A stretch of DNA of 31,241 nucleotides from a virus, in IMG/VR virus record IMGVR_UViG_3300047550_002977, positions 1-31,241 of that record. One strand, 5' to 3'. The stretch's first letter is position 1, and each line of letters opens with the position of its first letter. The notes under the pieces were generated by a model. The model saw only the letters and a list, made by a program, of their open reading frames with translations. It did not search any database and was not told the origin of the DNA. Shown here one piece after another: positions 14,364-23,233 of the stretch. The translations under genes were made by a program, and so were the position numbers.

Positions 14364-16382
14364 TCAATAAAGATTTGCCATAAATAAACTTGAATCCCAA
14401 TATGTATTAGCTGGATTACTATAAATTCCGGAAGCAATTCCAATAGTATCATGGTTACCAATCAATGATATAGTTCCGGTTAAATCAATGACTAATTCAT
14501 AATATAATGTAGTAGTAGCAAATGATATATTACCGGTAATAGTACCTCCATATTTTGTTTCTAAAAGGTCTATAATATCATTTTTCAATGTATCTCTATC
14601 TATTGAATTATTCAAATTATATATTGCAATAGTAAAACTTGTACTTGCTCCACCATCCATATCATATTCATAATATTTAAATGGAGCTGATGCTACATTA
14701 TATGCTTTGTCAAATCTATAAATTCCAACAAAACGTATATTACTCAATTCACCAGTATTAGTATTAATTGTTTGTGGTGGACATTGAGCATTAGATTGAG
14801 TGCCACAATAACTTCCAAATATTGCATTCTCATGGATTAACTCTACTCTGCTTTGTGCTAAATTATATTTGAAATTACTATTCCATTCCGGTTCATATTC
14901 TTCAGTACGATAAAAGAAATAATAACCATCAATAGATAATTTATCAGAGAGCAATTGAGTCCTAATGCAATCATGTGTATATTCATCTACATAGTCAAAC
15001 CAGCAATCACGATATTTCTGACTCTCTGCATATGTACGAGTCCTACCTCCGGAGGAATATAGATATTCAGTAACTTGATTAGAATACTTTGGATTGAATT
15101 GTAAAACTCTCAATCTTTGATATAGAGTAAATACTGGATTAGCAATATTTCCAAAATAAAATCCAAATGCATAACCATCATTCCATGCATCAACTACTTT
15201 AGTACATTCCCATCCATTGGTATTATAACTTATTTTATTTACGGAATAATATATATCATAAGCATCAACTACACATTCTTCATATAATGCTACTTTATAT
15301 ATTGGACAATCTGAAATAATATTTAAAAATAAATCATTCCAATTTTTGCAGAATACAATTCTATCTTCATAATAATCCGGAGTAAACTGATTACTTGCAA
15401 TTGTATTATCCTCATTAACTATATATGCAAGGAATCTTGTACTACTGCCATAATCAGTTACATTAACTTCATTTATACATCCATCAAATCCTCCTAATTG
15501 AGTAAATCTTAACTCTAAACTTGAATCTATTGGAATGCCATATAATGCGAATTGACCATTTCCAGTAATAGTACCTAATATAGTACCTCCAAGAGTTACC
15601 ATGATACTACCTTGTGTAGAATCAGTAATTGTAAATGTCACTCCACAATAATTTCCTGCTTGTGTATATGCATTATCATTTAATAAATCACCTATTGCAT
15701 TTGGATTACTTGAATATAAAGAGCAAAATTTACCTTGACCATTTTCATAATTATATGACCAAGATGAATGACCTAATTGAGAATTGCTAAAACCAAAAGC
15801 ATCTTGCCAACAAGATGTAATTTGGAAACAATTCATGTTAATTATTTCAACATAATTTGTTTCATCAACATTATTAAGAGGATTTCCCCAATAGAAATTT
15901 ATTGATAGTGTAGAAAATCTTGGAATAAAATAGATAGTATATGTTCCAGCTTGTGTATATTGTTGATTAGAAAAACTTGAGAATGGAATACTTAATGTTA
16001 ATGGTAGATTTCCGGTAATTGTATTAATAGTAAATGTAAACTGATATACTCTTCCTGCAACATATGTATTATTTAAATTAGATATTTGAGGATTAAAAAT
16101 TGTATTGGGACTTGAATAATTTATATTATCAAATGATGAACTACTCCATCCACCTTGTCCATTATCTAACCAATCTTTTAAGAATTCTTCAGTACCCAAA
16201 TCATACATATTTGGTTCACAAAATTCGCTCTCCTCACATGGCAATAATTTCCATTGTACGCAAATTTTATCCTCCGGTTGAGCAAGTTGATTATATGCTC
16301 TATTGTCATTATTCAAACATCCATAAGTACCAATTGGATGTTCAAAAATGATTGGTTGATTAGGTATAAACTCAATTGGCAT
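14364..16382 (-). CDS. Large tail protein / receptor-binding candidate with duplicated beta domain
   Basis: A 672-residue protein, beta-rich and Asn/Thr/Tyr/Ser-rich, located right after the tail hub gene and overlapping it by 11 bases. Residues about 70-187 and 193-310 look like two copies of one beta-sandwich domain. Each begins with an NGQG segment, has a QAG-x-Y/T strand in the middle and ends with an E/N-rich IIN-MN or INEVNVT strand. Such tandem modules are typical of carbohydrate-binding domains on tail fibres or tips. The C-terminal third is unrelated. A role in receptor binding is likely from position and composition, not proven. Confidence 0.6.
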   Translation of the reverse strand: MPIEFIPNQPIIFEHPIGTYGCLNNDNRAYNQLAQPEDKICVQWKLLPCEESEFCEPNMYDLGTEEFLKDWLDNGQGGWSSSSFDNINYSSPNTIFNPQISNLNNTYVAGRVYQFTFTINTITGNLPLTLSIPFSSFSNQQYTQAGTYTIYFIPRFSTLSINFYWGNPLNNVDETNYVEIINMNCFQITSCWQDAFGFSNSQLGHSSWSYNYENGQGKFCSLYSSNPNAIGDLLNDNAYTQAGNYCGVTFTITDSTQGSIMVTLGGTILGTITGNGQFALYGIPIDSSLELRFTQLGGFDGCINEVNVTDYGSSTRFLAYIVNEDNTIASNQFTPDYYEDRIVFCKNWNDLFLNIISDCPIYKVALYEECVVDAYDIYYSVNKISYNTNGWECTKVVDAWNDGYAFGFYFGNIANPVFTLYQRLRVLQFNPKYSNQVTEYLYSSGGRTRTYAESQKYRDCWFDYVDEYTHDCIRTQLLSDKLSIDGYYFFYRTEEYEPEWNSNFKYNLAQSRVELIHENAIFGSYCGTQSNAQCPPQTINTNTGELSNIRFVGIYRFDKAYNVASAPFKYYEYDMDGGASTSFTIAIYNLNNSIDRDTLKNDIIDLLETKYGGTITGNISFATTTLYYELVIDLTGTISLIGNHDTIGIASGIYSNPANTYWDSSLFMANLY

Positions 16383-18303
16383 TTGTTGCAGTTATTAATT
16401 TAATTTTTGCTGTTTTACTAAAATGCTCATAAACTATTTCATCAATCCATGCAGTACGAGTATCTTGTTTATTCATCTTAAAAGCAATTTTACCCAAAGG
16501 ATTACTTATGATATTTTGCCATTCTGATGGAGATAATGGATATTCAAATTCATGTACTAAAATTGGATAATTTTTTGGGTCTTTTGGAACTATTAATCCT
16601 CCTCCATTTGTGTTATAATAACAAGTAAATACTCCAGTAGGTAATATATCAAAGCTAACTAAATTAGCATTATTATTAAAAGATGATAATCTAACCCATA
16701 CTTGAACATAATCTCCTTGATTCATTTTTTGAGTCCTACCTCCGCTTAAAGATATTTGTGAATTAGGAGGAGAATAAACATTATCAGTATTTCCATTATC
16801 TAAAAGTACATATCCAATAGGATTATTGGATGAATCATAATATCGTAGAAAGAAATCTACTTCTACTTCTTGTCCATTTGTAGACCAAGAAAAGTTACCA
16901 AGATATGCTGAAGCATATATAGAATATACTCCTGCTTGTGGAGCAGTAAATGTACTTGTGATTGGATTATAATCATTCCCATAATCATTTATTTCATTAT
17001 CATATGAAAATTGAAATTCATCAATAGTATAATTGATAGTACGAGGAATATATACTGCATAAAACTTACCATCTTGAGTATCTCCATAAATTGAAGATGC
17101 ACTATTTGGGATTCCTCCAACATATCTATTCAATATCTCATTATTGATTAATCCGGTATTATAGTAATATACGGCAGGAGATATACCAAAATAATTGACA
17201 TTTGTAGTTCTTCCGGTATATGATGTTAAAGTATCTCTTATTGTTTCAATTAAAAATATTTCATCATCATAAGAATCACTTGATAGATATAAGATATCCT
17301 CAATGACATTATTAGACCTTACCCAATCTCCGCTTAAATCTAAATCATTATCAATATTGCATTGACCTACAAGGTATACTTGCTCTTGCTTAAATCCAAG
17401 AATATTAATGTTCTCCGGAAAAGGTAAAGCTGGAGCATCATTTAATGTTGAACTACCTAATTTAACATTGGTATATATCTTTTGTTCATCTACTGATGTA
17501 TTAATTTCATACACATCATTCATTGTTGCAATGATATTTGATGTATATGTATAATCCATATTCTCAATTCTAATTTTTGGTGAGCCATATGGGTCTTCTA
17601 AAATCATTATCAATGGTTCAGTAACATTCATTATTTCAGTATATAATTCATCTAATGAGAATTGAGTTATTTGTTCTTCATTAGTAGTTGATAATCTCTT
17701 ACCAGTAGTAATAGATAATCCTGCCCATTTACCTCCATCACCAAATAATGAACTTTCAAATCCAATTTCATTATCACTTACAAAAGCAATAAGATATTTA
17801 AAAGCATCATAAACTCGTACACATGGAATTGTAGCTTGAATAGCTACATTAGTAGCTACATCATAGAAATCAACCCAATATGTTTGAGGAATTACTGATG
17901 AAATATCTAAAAGATTCTTACTCTCTCTACCATTAATTGCAGTTTTAATCTTTAGATTATTCTTTATTAAAGCAAAGAATGATTGGTCTTCAATTTTTAC
18001 TTGAGCAGTACAAATCCTTTCATTGAATTTAACATCAGAGAGGAAAATTCTTCCTTTAATTAATTGAGTCCAAGATGCACCTTCATCACAAGATTCTTGT
18101 ATAATGCAATCAATAACTGAACAATATCCATCAGCTAATAATTTCTGATATAGATAATCATATGCTTCATCATTGAATATTAGTTCAGTCTCTTGGTAAA
18201 GCAATAATGCATTATACTGGTCTTCTCGCTTTAACTTACTTACCAATTCTTTCCATGAATCCGGATTAGTGACTAATGTATTATCAAGTATAACTCTTAT
18301 CAT
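16372..18303 (-). CDS. Tail hub/baseplate-like protein with C1q-type jelly-roll domain
   Basis: A 643-residue protein following the tape measure gene (4-base overlap), where siphoviruses place distal tail and hub proteins. The N-terminal about 300 residues start with RVILDNTLVTNPDSW and include a GRIFLSDVKFNERICTAQVKIED segment, resembling tail-hub folds. Residues about 448-560 (TFTAPQAGVYSIYASAYL, then VEVDFFLRYYD, then MNQGDYVQVWVRL) look like a C1q/TNF-type jelly roll, a trimeric binding module common on phage tips. The C terminus returns to a hub-like strand (AWIDEIVYEHFSKTAKIKLI). It probably connects the tail tube to the receptor-binding protein. Confidence 0.62.
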   Translation of the reverse strand: MIRVILDNTLVTNPDSWKELVSKLKREDQYNALLLYQETELIFNDEAYDYLYQKLLADGYCSVIDCIIQESCDEGASWTQLIKGRIFLSDVKFNERICTAQVKIEDQSFFALIKNNLKIKTAINGRESKNLLDISSVIPQTYWVDFYDVATNVAIQATIPCVRVYDAFKYLIAFVSDNEIGFESSLFGDGGKWAGLSITTGKRLSTTNEEQITQFSLDELYTEIMNVTEPLIMILEDPYGSPKIRIENMDYTYTSNIIATMNDVYEINTSVDEQKIYTNVKLGSSTLNDAPALPFPENINILGFKQEQVYLVGQCNIDNDLDLSGDWVRSNNVIEDILYLSSDSYDDEIFLIETIRDTLTSYTGRTTNVNYFGISPAVYYYNTGLINNEILNRYVGGIPNSASSIYGDTQDGKFYAVYIPRTINYTIDEFQFSYDNEINDYGNDYNPITSTFTAPQAGVYSIYASAYLGNFSWSTNGQEVEVDFFLRYYDSSNNPIGYVLLDNGNTDNVYSPPNSQISLSGGRTQKMNQGDYVQVWVRLSSFNNNANLVSFDILPTGVFTCYYNTNGGGLIVPKDPKNYPILVHEFEYPLSPSEWQNIISNPLGKIAFKMNKQDTRTAWIDEIVYEHFSKTAKIKLITATNAN

Positions 18304-20861
18304 CTTCTTGGATTATAGGATTTCATCAATTCTTTTGCAATTACTTTTCCAATAAAATCAGCATTTGCTACTTCTACTGATGATTTAGATTTTGATATTG
18401 CTCTTGACAATGCAAACGTATCTAAATTGGCAGTTATAGCAGTATCTCTTCCAATTGAAGATTTTCCCGACATTCTATTTAATACAAATGAATTTATATC
18501 AGTAGGACTAATTTGCTTCTTATATATTGCTTTGATAGCAGGATGATATGCTTTATTTATATCTACTGGAATAACTGCTTCTCCGGGTCTTAACATAGCA
18601 TGAACGGAATCTTTTCCCATGTCTACACCATTAACTGATAAAGTACCTTTATTGAATGCAGGAATAGGAGTAGATATAATTTTAGCAAGATTTATTGCAC
18701 CTAATGAAGATGCTAAAGCTACTGCAAATGGAACTAAATTTGGAGGAGTAGTACCTAATGCATTTAATATACCTTGAGCAAGATTGATAGTAGCTTGAGC
18801 AATTTGCGCTCTTTTATTTGCTTCTGCTTGTCTCTGCTTTATAGGTCTTAACTTTGCTTCATACTCTTCCTCACTAATTATTTTATTATCTAATTGGTCT
18901 TGTAATGCTGACAATTCTTTTTCATACTGCTCATTTGTAGAATCAATAATTGTATTACTAATTTGAGAAAGAGAATCTACTACGAACTTTGCATTAGCTA
19001 ATTTTTTTTGCTTTAAATCTTCATCAGTCTTTTTTTGTTTTTCACTTGATTCTTTATCTATTTCTTGTATATCTTTATTATACTTCTGCTTTAATTCTTT
19101 TAATTGAGTTAGATATTCCTTCTCTTCAAGAGTACCTTGTTCAGTAAATTTTAATTTATCTTCAATCGCTTTTGTATCAGTATCAAAATTAAGTTTAGCT
19201 AAATCCTTTTTATCTTTTGCTATTAATGCATTATTCCTTTTCTCAATATTTGCTTGTTGGTCTACCAAATCTTTAAATGATTTGATTAAATCCTTATCTT
19301 CTTGTAATTCTTTCTCTTTTTTTGTTTTTGCATCTTCTTTATCTTTATCTCTTTTTGTTTTTACAAATGCATAATACTCATTTGTTAATTCTTTTTCCAA
19401 AGAATTATATCTTGCATTTATCTCAAGTTTATTCTTACCAAGAGCATCAGCATTTTTTTCTTCAAATTTTCGTAGTACATCAAGATTTCTAAATCTCACT
19501 TCAAATCTTTGTAGTTCATCTTTAGCATCTAATTCAGTACCTTTTAATGTTTCTTGAAGAATTTGAAATTCTTCAGATTTAAGTTTTTTTAATGCATCTA
19601 ATTTTTGTTGAGCAATTCGTTTTGCATCTTCTTTATCTTTTTGTGCTTTTTTATCAGCATCTTCTTTATCTTTTTTATTTTGATTTTCAGTTAATGTTTG
19701 TGCTTTTGCATTAGTTGTTTGTTGTACATTCAGTAATGTTTGCCTTGCAATTTCAGTCTGCTTTAATGCATCTTGAACATCTTTCTCTGATGTACTAAAG
19801 TATTCATATAATCCGGAAGATGTCAAAAAACTTGCATCAGCATATGCTTTATCAGATTTCTTTTTCTTCTCGTTATATTCCTCTTTTGCTTTAGCAATTT
19901 CTTTTTCTGAATTGATTTCTAATTTCTTTTGCTCTAATGCTTTTTGGAATTTTGGGTCTTTTGTAGCTAATAATTCTAATTCTGCTAATACTCTATTATT
20001 TATAGAATCATTCAATTTATCATTTGCTTCTTTTAAATTCTTCTCACTTTCCGTAAGAGTATCAGTATTAGAAGATGATGTAAGTAATATTCCTGCTAAT
20101 GCACCTAATGCTATTACTACTGCTCCTACTCCAGTAGATGCAATAGCTGTAGACAATCCCCTAAATGCAGTAGATAATACTCCAGTAGATGTTGCTCCTG
20201 CTACTTGTGCTGTATTTAAAGTAGCTTGTGCAGTAGCTGTAAAACCTAATACTGATTTTACATCTTTATATGCATCTTTTAGTTGAACTACTGATGATAA
20301 TCCTTGTGCAATATTTAATCCTGCTTGCAGTCTTTGGGCAATCTCATTTGCTTTCTCATTTTCAATTCCAAATGCTTGTAATACTCCAGTAGCTGTTTGA
20401 AATGCTCCACTAATTGTTTGTCCAAATTTTGAAAATACAGCAATTTTCTCTTCCGGTTTTATCGTACTTAAACTCTTACCTACATTTGATAAACTTTCTT
20501 TTAAATCTGCATATTTCTTTTTTGCATTTTCTGCTTCTTTACTACCTTCTCCAAATTGTACTACGAATTTTTCATAATCATCTTTTGCTTTTTTTAGCTG
20601 TTTACCAAGAGATAGAAATGAATCTCCAGCATCATCAGTGGTATTTCCTGCTTCACCTAATTTTTTATTTAAATCTTCAATAGATTTTTTTAAATCTTGA
20701 TTTTCTGCATCTAATTCTGCTGTTTTCTTTTTTAATTCATCATATTTCTTTACATCTTCACTTAATACCTTTCCCGTATCAGCAAGAGTTTTATTACTAT
20801 TTACAAGAGCAGAATCATCTACTACATACTTAATTACAATATTGCTTTCAGTATTTGCCAT
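18300..20861 (-). CDS. Tail tape measure protein
   Basis: An 853-residue protein, the longest in the window. Long charged coiled coils lie at about 35-135 and 380-680. A glycine/alanine-rich hydrophobic segment sits at about 243-262 (GVGAVVIALGALAGILL), and the C-terminal signature DSVHAMLRPGEAVIPV is common in siphovirus tape measures. It sets tail length; at roughly 0.15 nm per residue this predicts a tail of about 125 nm. Its ATG overlaps the stop of a 44-residue basic gene (TAATG) and its end overlaps the hub gene. No lytic transglycosylase or peptidase domain is apparent. Confidence 0.88.
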   Translation of the reverse strand: MANTESNIVIKYVVDDSALVNSNKTLADTGKVLSEDVKKYDELKKKTAELDAENQDLKKSIEDLNKKLGEAGNTTDDAGDSFLSLGKQLKKAKDDYEKFVVQFGEGSKEAENAKKKYADLKESLSNVGKSLSTIKPEEKIAVFSKFGQTISGAFQTATGVLQAFGIENEKANEIAQRLQAGLNIAQGLSSVVQLKDAYKDVKSVLGFTATAQATLNTAQVAGATSTGVLSTAFRGLSTAIASTGVGAVVIALGALAGILLTSSSNTDTLTESEKNLKEANDKLNDSINNRVLAELELLATKDPKFQKALEQKKLEINSEKEIAKAKEEYNEKKKKSDKAYADASFLTSSGLYEYFSTSEKDVQDALKQTEIARQTLLNVQQTTNAKAQTLTENQNKKDKEDADKKAQKDKEDAKRIAQQKLDALKKLKSEEFQILQETLKGTELDAKDELQRFEVRFRNLDVLRKFEEKNADALGKNKLEINARYNSLEKELTNEYYAFVKTKRDKDKEDAKTKKEKELQEDKDLIKSFKDLVDQQANIEKRNNALIAKDKKDLAKLNFDTDTKAIEDKLKFTEQGTLEEKEYLTQLKELKQKYNKDIQEIDKESSEKQKKTDEDLKQKKLANAKFVVDSLSQISNTIIDSTNEQYEKELSALQDQLDNKIISEEEYEAKLRPIKQRQAEANKRAQIAQATINLAQGILNALGTTPPNLVPFAVALASSLGAINLAKIISTPIPAFNKGTLSVNGVDMGKDSVHAMLRPGEAVIPVDINKAYHPAIKAIYKKQISPTDINSFVLNRMSGKSSIGRDTAITANLDTFALSRAISKSKSSVEVANADFIGKVIAKELMKSYNPRR

Positions 20862-20995
20862 TATCCTTGACCTTTATACCTTTTAAGGTATAATTTAGAT
20901 GATTTTAATTTACTTGATTTTTTCTTTGAATGAATAGATGGTCTTTTCCTTTTCGCTCTCTTAATAAAAGATGAATTGTTAGACTGCTTTTTCAT
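20861..20995 (-). CDS. 44-residue strongly basic protein before the tape measure
   Basis: A short frame of 44 codons beginning with MKKQSNNSSFIKRAKRKRP. Nearly half the residues are Lys or Arg, and there are no acidic residues. The ATG (20995) overlaps the stop of the 98-residue gene, and its TAA (20861) overlaps the tape measure start; both junctions are TAATG. Precise coupling at both ends in a genome that uses this junction repeatedly makes it a credible gene. It could bind DNA, RNA or acidic coiled coils of the tape measure, for instance as an assembly cofactor. I know of no named family. Confidence 0.7.
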   Translation of the reverse strand: MKKQSNNSSFIKRAKRKRPSIHSKKKSSKLKSSKLYLKRYKGQG

Positions 20996-21291
20996 TATAC
21001 TGATGTCAGTAAATCACGAATTGATTCATACATTGTTTGAGCATTATTTATTACTCCAGTATTAAGAGTATCTCCATTTTCATATTTGTAGATGTTCTTA
21101 CCGCATACTGAAATTTCAAAATAATTTGCAGAAACATCAAGAGATAAATATGTATTTGTTGAATCTGCTAATACCCTAATATCTATTCCACCATCAGTAA
21201 TAACATATTCTCCTGCACATGGGAATGATGATGCACTACCTCCAGTTCCATCTAACCAATTTAGGCGATTGAATGTTATGTCTTTAGCCAT
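20995..21291 (-). CDS. Hypothetical tail-module protein, 98 aa
   Basis: An unrecognised 98-residue protein with a beta-rich central part (EYVITDGGIDIRVLADSTNTYLSLDVSANYFEISVCGKNIY) and a helical C terminus (QTMYESIRDLL). It lies between the putative tail-assembly chaperone pair and the basic 44-residue gene, upstream of the tape measure. The start overlaps the previous gene by 8 bases. It may be a minor tail protein. Confidence 0.55.
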   Translation of the reverse strand: MAKDITFNRLNWLDGTGGSASSFPCAGEYVITDGGIDIRVLADSTNTYLSLDVSANYFEISVCGKNIYKYENGDTLNTGVINNAQTMYESIRDLLTSV

Positions 21292-21436
21292 TGTTATTTT
21301 GTTTTTGATTTTTGTCTAATTGTTCAAGCAATAATAAGTATTCCCACAAAGTTAATCTCGTACAATCTATTTTGTATATTTTATTTATGTATGACCTTTG
21401 AATAAATCCATCTTCATTTTGCTTTGCGAATCTCAT
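21284..21436 (-). CDS. Putative tail-assembly chaperone, downstream (-1 frame) part
   Basis: Fifty codons from an ATG at 21436 (MRFAKQNEDG) that overlaps the stop of the 205-residue gene as TAATG. It can be translated by restart. The frame is also open upstream, without stops, to position 21562, passing a T7 slippery heptamer at 21553-21559. It is therefore also a candidate for production by -1 frameshifting as a roughly 256-residue fusion (about 167 + 89 residues), as in lambda gpG-gpGT. The end (CTRLTLWEYLLLLEQLDKNQ) is helical. It lies upstream of the tape measure, where such chaperones occur. A TTG at 21490 would be a poorer start. Confidence 0.6.
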   Translation of the reverse strand: MRFAKQNEDGFIQRSYINKIYKIDCTRLTLWEYLLLLEQLDKNQKQNNNG

Positions 21437-22053
21437 TAATGGCGATTCAACGAATGAAGATTTGTCGCTTCGTCTATCATATTCAAACAAATTTTCAAAT
21501 CTACTTCTGATAGCTGTGGTAAAGGAATCATATCCTTTAACAGCATCACGATAAAAAAATCGCTAATCTCTGCTTCCTCCTTCCAGCGATTTATTTTTTG
21601 TTTGCAATATTCCGGGTCATAACTATAAGGAGATTCATTCTTATCAAAGAAAGCTACTGATGCGAACTTATATACTATTTCCGTAGTAGGCATTATATAG
21701 TTTATTCGCTCTTTTAGTATATTAACTATTCTTGCTATTTCACCTATTCTGATTTCTCTTGGATTATTTAGATTCTTATCCATCAATTCTATGAATTCAG
21801 AAAGATGTTCTTTGGTCATTCGCATATTCCATTCTTCATAAACTTGAAGAGCAGTTAATCCTCGTAAACTGAATGTATTGAAATAATCCTTCAGTCTATA
21901 ATATTGGATTCCTCCACTAATGAATGCCGGTTCAATCACATGACCTTCCGGAATTTGCCATATTGGTTTATGACCAAATTTAGTTAATGCTTTTGCTGTT
22001 AATTTCTGAATAGTATTCCACAATTTCTTTGATAGCTGTTTCTTCTTCTCCAT
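21436..22053 (-). CDS. Putative tail-assembly chaperone, upstream part (gpG-like)
   Basis: A 205-residue, mostly helical protein without a motif I can name. It starts with a lysine-rich segment and has a compact region (YRLKDYFNTFSLRGLTALQVYEEWNMR). The position is typical for the gpG-like tail assembly chaperone: after possible tail genes, just before the tape measure, with a second overlapping frame in -1 and a seven-T slippery site at codons 165-167. The start at 22053 overlaps the upstream 83-residue gene by 74 bases, which is long for this genome, so the true start may be further in. The chaperone assignment is by architecture only. Confidence 0.55.
   Translation of the reverse strand: MEKKKQLSKKLWNTIQKLTAKALTKFGHKPIWQIPEGHVIEPAFISGGIQYYRLKDYFNTFSLRGLTALQVYEEWNMRMTKEHLSEFIELMDKNLNNPREIRIGEIARIVNILKERINYIMPTTEIVYKFASVAFFDKNESPYSYDPEYCKQKINRWKEEAEISDFFIVMLLKDMIPLPQLSEVDLKICLNMIDEATNLHSLNRH
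21553..21559 (-). other. T7 slippery heptamer, candidate programmed -1 frameshift site
   Basis: On the minus strand the 205-residue gene reads GAT TTT TTT ATC here, so the last T of GAT and two TTT codons form T_TTT_TTT, an exact X_XXY_YYZ heptamer in phase. A -1 slip enters the frame of the 21284-21436 gene, which stays open from 21562 downward; the last stop in that frame is at 21563-21565. Confidence 0.6.
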
Positions 22054-22231
22054 ATCTAATTACATTGGTTTTGATTAATTGCCATTTTCCGTTTTTCCAT
22101 AATTTGAATTCATGTCCATCAGAATGTTTCCATCTAAATGGTTTACTCCTGCATGATGGACATTGACCTAAAAAGTAATATCCCCTTTTAATTAACTCTG
22201 CATTTATTTTAATTCCTTCCTTATTAATCAT
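21980..22231 (-). CDS. Small protein with CPSC zinc-knuckle-like motif
   Basis: An 83-residue protein with a QCPSCRSKPFRWKHSDGHEF segment in the first half. The CxxC plus nearby histidines suggest half or more of a zinc-binding site. A charged helical C terminus follows. It overlaps the membrane protein gene upstream by 8 bases and the chaperone candidate downstream by 74 bases. The role is unknown; small zinc-ribbon proteins of phage often act in DNA or protein binding, but here the neighbours are tail genes. Confidence 0.5.
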   Translation of the reverse strand: MINKEGIKINAELIKRGYYFLGQCPSCRSKPFRWKHSDGHEFKLWKNGKWQLIKTNVIRYGEEETAIKEIVEYYSEINSKSIN

Positions 22232-22505
22232 GGATGAATTTTGATGCTATGATTGTATTAATACAAGCAAGAGCAAATACATATGGTATATATAACCATG
22301 TTAATCCGAATACAAAGATGAATATCCATGAATGTAAACTTGCCATACAAGTTAGACATCCACCTATTGGATTATACCAATATCCAAATTTGCTCTCTAA
22401 ATATTTACCTACATTATCAAGTATCATTCCCTCTTGAAGAGCAAGATATACTCCTCCACAATAAAGAGAATTAAAAATCATTAGTATAAGGATATCTAAT
22501 ATCAT
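22224..22505 (-). CDS. Membrane protein with CxxC, 93 aa
   Basis: A 93-residue protein with an N-terminal hydrophobic segment (about 1-22) and one or two more at about 57-88. Between them lies a NPIGGCLTCMASLHSW motif (Cys50, Cys53). The C-x-x-C followed by a small residue and tryptophan resembles small phage membrane proteins of the DUF1360 type, although I cannot confirm membership. It overlaps both neighbours by 4-8 bases. Its presence inside the tail block is odd; superinfection exclusion or membrane docking are speculative roles. Confidence 0.55.
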   Translation of the reverse strand: MILDILILMIFNSLYCGGVYLALQEGMILDNVGKYLESKFGYWYNPIGGCLTCMASLHSWIFIFVFGLTWLYIPYVFALACINTIIASKFIHD

Positions 22506-23215
22506 GTTTGAGGATTTGTGTTAGTTGAATAATTAAATGTCAATCTAATGCAGTTATATTCAATTGCATTATTAATCCATGTAATAACATTACCTTGATT
22601 ATCCTCTATTGTGAGAGTATATATTGTAAATGGATTAAATAATCCTTCAGTATTAGTCACATCCCATTCAATTGCTCCACCATTAGATTCAATGGATTGA
22701 GTATATTCATTCTTTGTGTTTTCATCAATAATGGTTACATTATATGTTCCATTATCAAGACCAAGATTTATGATTGGATTGCCATCACAAAACGGAAGAG
22801 ATAAATCTTCACAATCTTCACATTGAGTTACTGGACATTCTTCAGAGCCAAATTTCATTGCAATAACATTATTTGTTTTATTCTCAAATGCTTCTTCAGT
22901 AAAAAATGCTCCTGCAAAATGTTGGCATTCATTGTCACCTTCTCCAATTATTGATATAAGTATATCTCCATTATTTTGATTTACTGATATACTACTTGAT
23001 GTCACTACTCCATTTGGATATCCATTACTTTGATTAGTAATGAATCCTTCAATCATTGATAAGAAAGTATTTCGACCATTAATAGTAGTTACATCATTAT
23101 TTTGATGTGTATGAATTGTGATTCCATTCTCAATAATATAGAGAGTGAAATTACTCAATGGTTGATAATTTTTTGTCTTGAGAGTGCCTTGTATAGTAAT
23201 AGGTACGATTGCCAT
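22502..23215 (-). CDS. Virion-type protein with Ig-like C-terminal domain, 237 aa
   Basis: Immediately follows the large terminase gene (18-base gap). It is beta-rich with an Asn/Thr-rich surface. The last about 90 residues (NPIINLGLDNGTYNVTIIDENTKNEY, then FTIYTLTIEDNQGNVITW) resemble an Ig-like or fibronectin-like fold, often used on virions for weak carbohydrate binding. A four-cysteine stretch (CPVTQCEDCED ... LPFC) separates the two halves. It could be a minor tail, decoration or neck protein. No catalytic motif is seen. Confidence 0.5.
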   Translation of the reverse strand: MAIVPITIQGTLKTKNYQPLSNFTLYIIENGITIHTHQNNDVTTINGRNTFLSMIEGFITNQSNGYPNGVVTSSSISVNQNNGDILISIIGEGDNECQHFAGAFFTEEAFENKTNNVIAMKFGSEECPVTQCEDCEDLSLPFCDGNPIINLGLDNGTYNVTIIDENTKNEYTQSIESNGGAIEWDVTNTEGLFNPFTIYTLTIEDNQGNVITWINNAIEYNCIRLTFNYSTNTNPQT

Positions 23216-23233
23216 GATTTTTCAAAGATAATG

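Noticed and set aside
19912-20683. Plus-strand open frames of 124 and 89 codons
   Set aside because: They lie wholly inside the tape measure gene on the opposite strand, have Phe/Ser/Leu-rich shadow composition, and no leader. All other plus-strand frames in the window were rejected for the same reason.
21488-21490. TTG start for a 68-residue form of the downstream chaperone gene
   Set aside because: An ATG at 21436 overlaps the previous stop as TAATG, the junction type used throughout, and the open upstream part is better explained by -1 frameshifting.
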